The notes below the pieces were generated by a model. It had not been told where the DNA came from, did not search any database, and saw only the letters and a list, made by a program, of their open reading frames with translations. Made by a program: the position numbers and the translations under genes. This document shows positions 18,484 to 22,627 of a stretch of DNA of 22,627 nt, piece by piece. Source of the DNA: Cyclostephanos tholiformis (lineage: Eukaryota; Bacillariophyta; Thalassiosirophyceae; Thalassiosirales; Thalassiosiraceae); assembly GCA_036939975.1 (NCBI GenBank), contig JALLPB010000608.1, positions 1 through 22,627 on the forward strand, read 5' to 3'. Every line of letters begins with the position of its first letter. Position 1 is the stretch's first letter.

Positions 18484-20844
18484 TTAATTTTCATCAAAAT
18501 GACTATTCGGCTGAGGAGCGCACCAACGTTGGCCTTTCCACAGCATTGTGTACTTAGGACTTACTTTCACCCCGGCAACATATTTATAATCTTCGACATG
18601 CTTATCATCAATCATTTTGATGAATTTATACCATTTCTTGTGGAGGAACTTAATGGTGCGATGCTTAAAATGCTCGTGTGGCGTTGAAAAATCCCAATCG
18701 CGCGGTGGCCGGAAATAAGGATGGACGAACTGCATCACGAAAAATTGATGGATCCACAAGGCTTTGTCGTGTCCCACCATGTCGTGTCCATACCAAGAGG
18801 ATCGGATGCCATACTCATTGATGCTGGTCTTCTTTGTCACAATTTTTGCGAATAACTTACTAAGCTTTGGGACCTCCCATCCCCATTCAACGTTGCCTTT
18901 TACGCTCTCACCAAAAAGTGCCTGTGCCCTAGTAGGATTAATAGACCGGCAGATATCAACCAATCTCAACAAATTCCAGCGAATACCATTGTAGATATCT
19001 GGGGTGATAGTTTTGTCCTAAATACGGTACAGGAATTGAAATTAAATATAGTCAGTTTCGCAACATTCAGTTTCGCAACATTCAATTTGATGTAAAGGAG
19101 AATTGGACATGTACTCACAGAATTGTACGGAGCAGGACCAGAAGCCGCAGAGTGTTCACCCCAATAATCGAAGTAAAGTGACATAGCAATGTATTCGATG
19201 ACGAAACGACAGAAGATCTTGTTCACTTTTCCGAAGCAGTTGGTATGAATGGACTCAGGAGTGCGACTGTCCTTGGGGTAGGAGGATTGCTTAATCTGCA
19301 CAAGGAGTGCGTCAATTAAACCACTCTTCTCGTCATCGACGCTATGATGTTCTAGTGTGGCTGACATCATGAAGGTAAGTGCGCCAAAAACATCAGCTGG
19401 GCTGTTGTTCTTTGTGTAGTATTCGGTGTTCTTGTTAAAGGAATTCACACCAATGGCGAAATGCCGCCCAGAAGAATCTTGAATGCCTCTCCAATCACTA
19501 CTGTCAAAAGTTAGAATGGGAGGATCGTAACGATAACAAATGAGGGACTCACGGGGTGGATCCTTCTTAGTGGGGGCATCATCCAAGATATTGACATCGG
19601 CATCTTCGTTATCGGATTCATCACGACCCGTGTCCACACCTCCGAAGTCACCAACACAACCATCTTCCGAGGAGTCATCTTCAGATGCAGAACCATTTGC
19701 TTGTGGGCTATGGCGATTGAAAAGAGTCAATTTGAGTAAGTTCAGATTGAATAAAGAAATATAAACAATATTCAATTTGAACACATTCAATTCGAATACA
19801 AACCGTATTCCGGAAACATTCAATTTGAATATATTCAGATAGAATAAAGTTGGTCGTCCGGAATTATTCAATTTGAATATATTCAGATAGAATAAAGTTT
19901 GCCGTCCGTAAACATTCAATTTGAATGTATTCAGAACGAATGGAGATCGATGTTGAAAATATTCAATTTGAATATGTTCAAAGTGATGTGCGGAGAAAAA
20001 CAGGAAATATTTAATTTGATTGTATTGAAAATAATGCAAGTAAATTAGGACGTATATACGACACTTACGATTTTGCCGGCGGAGTCGTCAACACGCCTAA
20101 TGTTTCCGGTGGCGACTTCAAAGCGCCTTTGTGGGCGTGGTCATGTTGACCAGATCGATTTCCACGCGCCTTCTTCCCTCGAGACGTCGTAGCGTCGCCA
20201 CTTCCATGAGTCTTGGGGGGCGGAGATTTTTGGGAGACCACAGAACTCTCAACCGCATCGTCCTTACGAGATTTTTTGCCACGCGTCTTCCCTCCTCCCA
20301 CGACCATGGAACTATCGACCGCATCGTCACTACGAGATGAACTGCGACGCGTCTTCCCCCCTCTCACCTTGGCGCGTTTAGCAGAATCAGAATTACCGGC
20401 GGAAGCCTTATCGATGTCTCCAGAAGGTTCATCCGCAGAAGCAGGAGCAGAAATGGCATGAAAATCATTAAATGCTGCGTCTAACGCAGGTATTCCACCT
20501 ATGAATTTAGGTGGAGGTGGGGAGGACGGGTGCAGGGGGGTTGGATTAAAAAATATGTGCGATGCGACATAGGAGGGGGGGGGGGACATTACTCACTTGG
20601 CGACCCATCAGCAGGTGGTGTTGTTGGTGTGCGGTGGCGCATGCGTGGTCCGGCAATAATGTTGCTTGGACTGACATCACCTTGTCCAGGTGCAATGGTT
20701 GCACCATTAGCACTGNCCGGCAATAATGTTGCTTGGACTGACATCACCTTGTCCAGGTGCAATGGTTGCACCATTAGCACTGACCGCATCAGTGGAACTC
20801 TCACTAGATGTATGTTTTTTTTTGGTCCGTTTCTTGGGCGGCAT
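18484..20844 (-). CDS. Second gene of the element, unknown function (4 exons)
   Basis: I do not recognise this protein. The exons are 20844-20597, 20498-20069, 19707-19119 and 19017-18484, all GT-AG. As assembled, exon 1 is out of frame. Removing one copy of the 66-bp duplication plus the N leaves 181 nt, the phase needed, and the total becomes 577 residues. The N-terminus MPPKKRTKKK is a likely nuclear localisation signal. Residues of about 20-205 are Ser/Gly/Lys-rich with repeated GGKTR..SR-DDAV motifs (three variants). An acidic stretch follows (SASEDDSSEDG...DESDNEDADVN). Residues of about 260-577 look folded, with many Trp, Tyr and His (DWRGIQDSSG, YFDYWGEH, WHxxF-like and HEHFKHRTIKFLHKKW segments). 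Convergence with the transposase recalls mudrB of maize MuDR, a helper of unclear role, but I see no sequence similarity to it. DNA binding or help in integration are guesses. Confidence 0.72.
19724..20035. repeat. 48-bp minisatellite filling an intron of the second element gene
   Basis: Successive units begin with ATTCAATTTGAAT or a close variant at about 19725, 19770, 19818, 19866, 19914, 19961 and 20009, spaced 48, 48, 48, 47 and 48 bp over the clear part. The second half of each unit varies; two neighbours share ATATTCAGATAGAATAAAGTT followed by CGTCCG. The array fills most of the 361-nt intron 20068-19708. Confidence 0.88.
20650..20782. other. Probable assembly artefact: 66-bp perfect duplication around one N
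   Basis: Positions 20650-20715 and 20717-20782 are identical and flank a single N at 20716. This is what remains when two overlapping contigs are joined without merging. It adds 67 nt to exon 1 of the second element gene and breaks its frame; deleting 67 nt restores the exact splice phase. Confidence 0.88.
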
Positions 20845-21119
20845 GGTCGATCAGGGGGGGGATGGGATCGGGTCCGGGCGGAACTGTGGAGCGCGTTAGA
20901 AATGTTCAGTTCGAAGTGGTCAAGATTGAACCTCTTCTCTCTAGAGTTGGATGAAGAGGGATTGACGAATTTTTGGGGCTTCCACAAACGTCAGTGACGC
21001 GTCAGTGACACGGACATCTGCTTTTGGAGATATCCAAAAAAGGGTCACAGACGACATAACTATGACAGCAAAATACTTAAGGGAAATGACTCGTCAATAT
21101 CGTTGGAGCGAGTGATTAT
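20845..21119 (-). promoter_or_regulatory. Right subterminal region, leader of the second element gene
   Basis: These 275 bp lie between the second gene's ATG and the right inverted repeat. They contain a diverged dyad pair (GTTCAGTTCGAA, AAGATTGAAC, about 20904-20932) and a CGTCAGTGACGCGTCAGTGACACG short direct repeat near 20990. Promoter elements cannot be placed. Confidence 0.35.
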
Positions 21120-21304
21120 CATTCAAATTGAATGTTTTGACTTAGTGAATTTTATCACTTTTGCGCATCCACCCTACCGCCCAGGTTAGTGGGAACCCGT
21201 AGATTATCATACCAGGAAATGAGGGAAAAAAAGAGAAATGCACGAGAAAATTGGGGTGAAATTAAATACATTCGTCCCCATTTTGGTGCCATATAGTCAA
21301 CCCC
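21120..21304 (-). repeat. Right terminal inverted repeat, 185 bp
   Basis: This is the reverse complement of the left repeat, with about ten differences by eye. Its outer edge is ATATAGTCAACCCC and its inner edge is CATTCAAATTGAATG. The next bases (AACCCGGAA) do not match the left flank. Confidence 0.92.
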
Positions 21305-21440
21305 AACCCGGAAAGCAAATTACTCTAAAAATTCTAAGATATGGTAGTCGAAATAGTTTTTTCTGTTGCTATTTTAGATAACAACAACACACCAATCTCT
21401 TTTTATCCCTCTTCATCGAAATATATCACTCAACCACATC

Positions 21441-22627
21441 ATGAACTCCTCCAAACGACCCCACCTCCTTTGGTCATTCATGGCCACATACGGCTATGTA
21501 CCGACGACCCATGCTGGTTGTCCAAGCGAAAATCCTGCGACCCGCACTGCTGGTGAAACGTGGGATGAAGATGTCAAAGGCGTACTCGGAGAGCATCGCT
21601 TCTCACTACCTGAATCATACGATGCAGAAAAACCCATGCCTTTGCTCCTCTACTTTCATGGCTGGGGTATGTTTTGATGCGCATCGACCCCGTTTGCATT
21701 GGGCCTTCCCTCGCTAATTTTAATCTCTTTTGCTGTCGTTGTCTTCGTTTAGGTGGCGACGACGTGGATGAATGTGACACATTTTGCAGCGAAGCACAAA
21801 GTCGAGGCTTTGCGACCATTGCTCTCCAGGGCATCCAGAGTGCTGATGATGAATCCAGATCTTGGCACGGATTTGGTAGTACCAACAGTAGCACCGAGTA
21901 CCTCAAAGGCAAATATAATTGGACTGGTGTCTCTGGTTGTGATGCAAGTGCTCAAGCGGCCGAGAATGGTCGCACTTGCAACCTAGACGCGTACACTGTC
22001 CAATGCGCTGATGATTGTAATGATCAATGTCTTGATGGTTGCTGGTGGACAACGTGTAAAGACAGCGTTGGTCAGACTCTCGATTTGATGAGATATTTCA
22101 TGGAACAATTCTGCATTGACGAGACTATGATCTGGGCCACGGGTAGCTCAAACGGTGGTATGTTCTTGTATGAGCTGGCCTACGATGTGAGGAGTACCTC
22201 GCTGTTTGCAGGGGTGGCACCCATGGTTGGCCTCCCGCACAATGGATTCAATTTTGGTCCCCGACATATTATGTCCTTCTTTGGAAGCTGGGGCCTCAGC
22301 GATGATGTAGTCCCACCCAAGGAGAACCCTTCAGACCTTGGCTGTTCGTTGCCCTGCCGCACATCTGAAAGTGAAGGATGGTTTTTTACAAGCTCCAAGT
22401 GCACCACTGAGAAATGGGCAGAGGTATTGGGGTTAGAAAAATATGAGGATGTGGGAGATTTTGCATATGATGAAAACGAATCCTGCTGGTCATATTCTTC
22501 CTCTACAACTTCAATAGAAGTTGTAGGATGTCATTTCAACATGGGGCATTATGGCAATCACGCAGATTACCAAATAAAACCCATTCTTGACTTTATGGAG
22601 AGTCACCCTAAGATAGAGATGATTCAT
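21441..22627 (+). CDS. Secreted alpha/beta-hydrolase, LpqC / feruloyl-esterase-like (3' end beyond window)
   Basis: Exon 1 is 21441-21666, the 86-nt intron is 21667-21752 (G|GTATGT ... TTTAG|G), and exon 2 runs in frame to the window edge, giving 367 codons so far. The start MNSSKRPHLLWSFMATYG has a weak hydrophobic stretch, so a signal peptide is possible but not strong. The oxyanion-strand motif LLLYFHGWGG, the nucleophile motif GSSNGG (Ser), an Asp in WGLSDDVVPP and a His in NMGHYG together form a complete-looking catalytic triad of the LpqC / polyhydroxybutyrate depolymerase / feruloyl esterase family. The Cys-rich insert (CNLDAYTVQCADDCNDQC...) and N-glycosylation sequons (NSS, NWT) suggest an extracellular, disulfide-bonded enzyme. 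The substrate is unknown. The start codon lies only 136 bp from the transposable element. Confidence 0.83.

Larger units (their letters stand above)
13967..21304. mobile_element. Two-gene Mutator-like element (MULE), MuDR-like layout
   Basis: The element is bounded by long inverted repeats starting GGGGTTGACTATATGG. It spans 14013-21304 (7292 bp), or 7338 bp if an extra copy of the left tip is counted. Inside are a transposase gene on the plus strand and an unknown gene on the minus strand, converging on a 130-bp gap. The transposase is uninterrupted across eight exons, and the second gene is uninterrupted once an assembly duplication is removed. This looks like an autonomous element. I find no 8-11 bp target duplication at either choice of left end, which is odd for such intact coding content. 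The element sits between two divergent host genes, 83 bp from one start codon and 136 bp from the other. Confidence 0.9.

Noticed and set aside
19491..19556. Possible extra intron in exon 3 of the second element gene (GTGAGT ... GACAG, 52 nt)
   Set aside because: Removing it would shift the frame, while the unspliced sequence stays open and in phase with both neighbouring exons.
20530..20997. 155-codon plus-strand frame across the N
   Set aside because: It exists only because of the 66-bp assembly duplication and lies opposite the real exon 1 of the minus-strand gene.

Overview
The window is nuclear DNA from a eukaryote with compact gene spacing and short GT-AG introns, usually with GTAAGT or GTGAGT donors. 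The gene set is a mitochondrial bS15, a Has1/DDX18 helicase, a JMJD8-like protein, a CCA-adding enzyme and a secreted LpqC-type esterase. Together with the compact layout this fits a stramenopile alga, most likely a centric diatom. The lineage is inferred from gene style, not proven by a marker.

Positions 1-8929 are ordinary host genes packed head-to-head or tail-to-tail. In order they are a four-helix membrane protein (+, 206-1214), a long coiled-coil protein (-, 1307-4294, with a 12-codon first exon), mitochondrial ribosomal protein S15 (-, 4712-5575), Has1/DDX18 (+, 5846-7717) and a JMJD8-like ER protein (-, 7838-8929). S15 and Has1 share a 270-bp divergent promoter region.

Positions 8930-10580 hold no convincing gene. 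They contain a 194-bp Tc1/mariner-type MITE with a TA duplication (9172-9365), a 30-bp tandem repeat of palindromic units (9746-9831) and a 22-bp tandem duplication (10499-10542). A CCA-adding enzyme follows (-, 10581-13883), with unusual low-complexity extensions.

The main find is a 7.3-kb Mutator-like element at about 13967-21304. It has about 185-bp terminal inverted repeats that I estimate to be about 95% identical. It carries two convergently transcribed genes: an eight-exon, 1026-residue MULE transposase (+) with all DDE and SWIM zinc-finger residues, and a four-exon gene of about 577 residues (-) that I do not recognise. This layout parallels maize MuDR (mudrA/mudrB) but probably arose independently. 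Most of its non-coding spacers and introns carry variants of the dyad ATTCAATTTGAAT. One intron is largely a 48-bp minisatellite built on that dyad. Three transposase introns share the same core, so they look related to one another. The element lies between the divergent CCA-enzyme and esterase genes, in what would otherwise be a gap of about 220 bp, so it has split a likely bidirectional promoter.

The second element gene appears broken in this assembly only because a 66-bp contig overlap was left unmerged around a single N (20716). Removing one copy plus the N restores the frame exactly. The window ends inside a secreted alpha/beta-hydrolase gene (+, from 21441).
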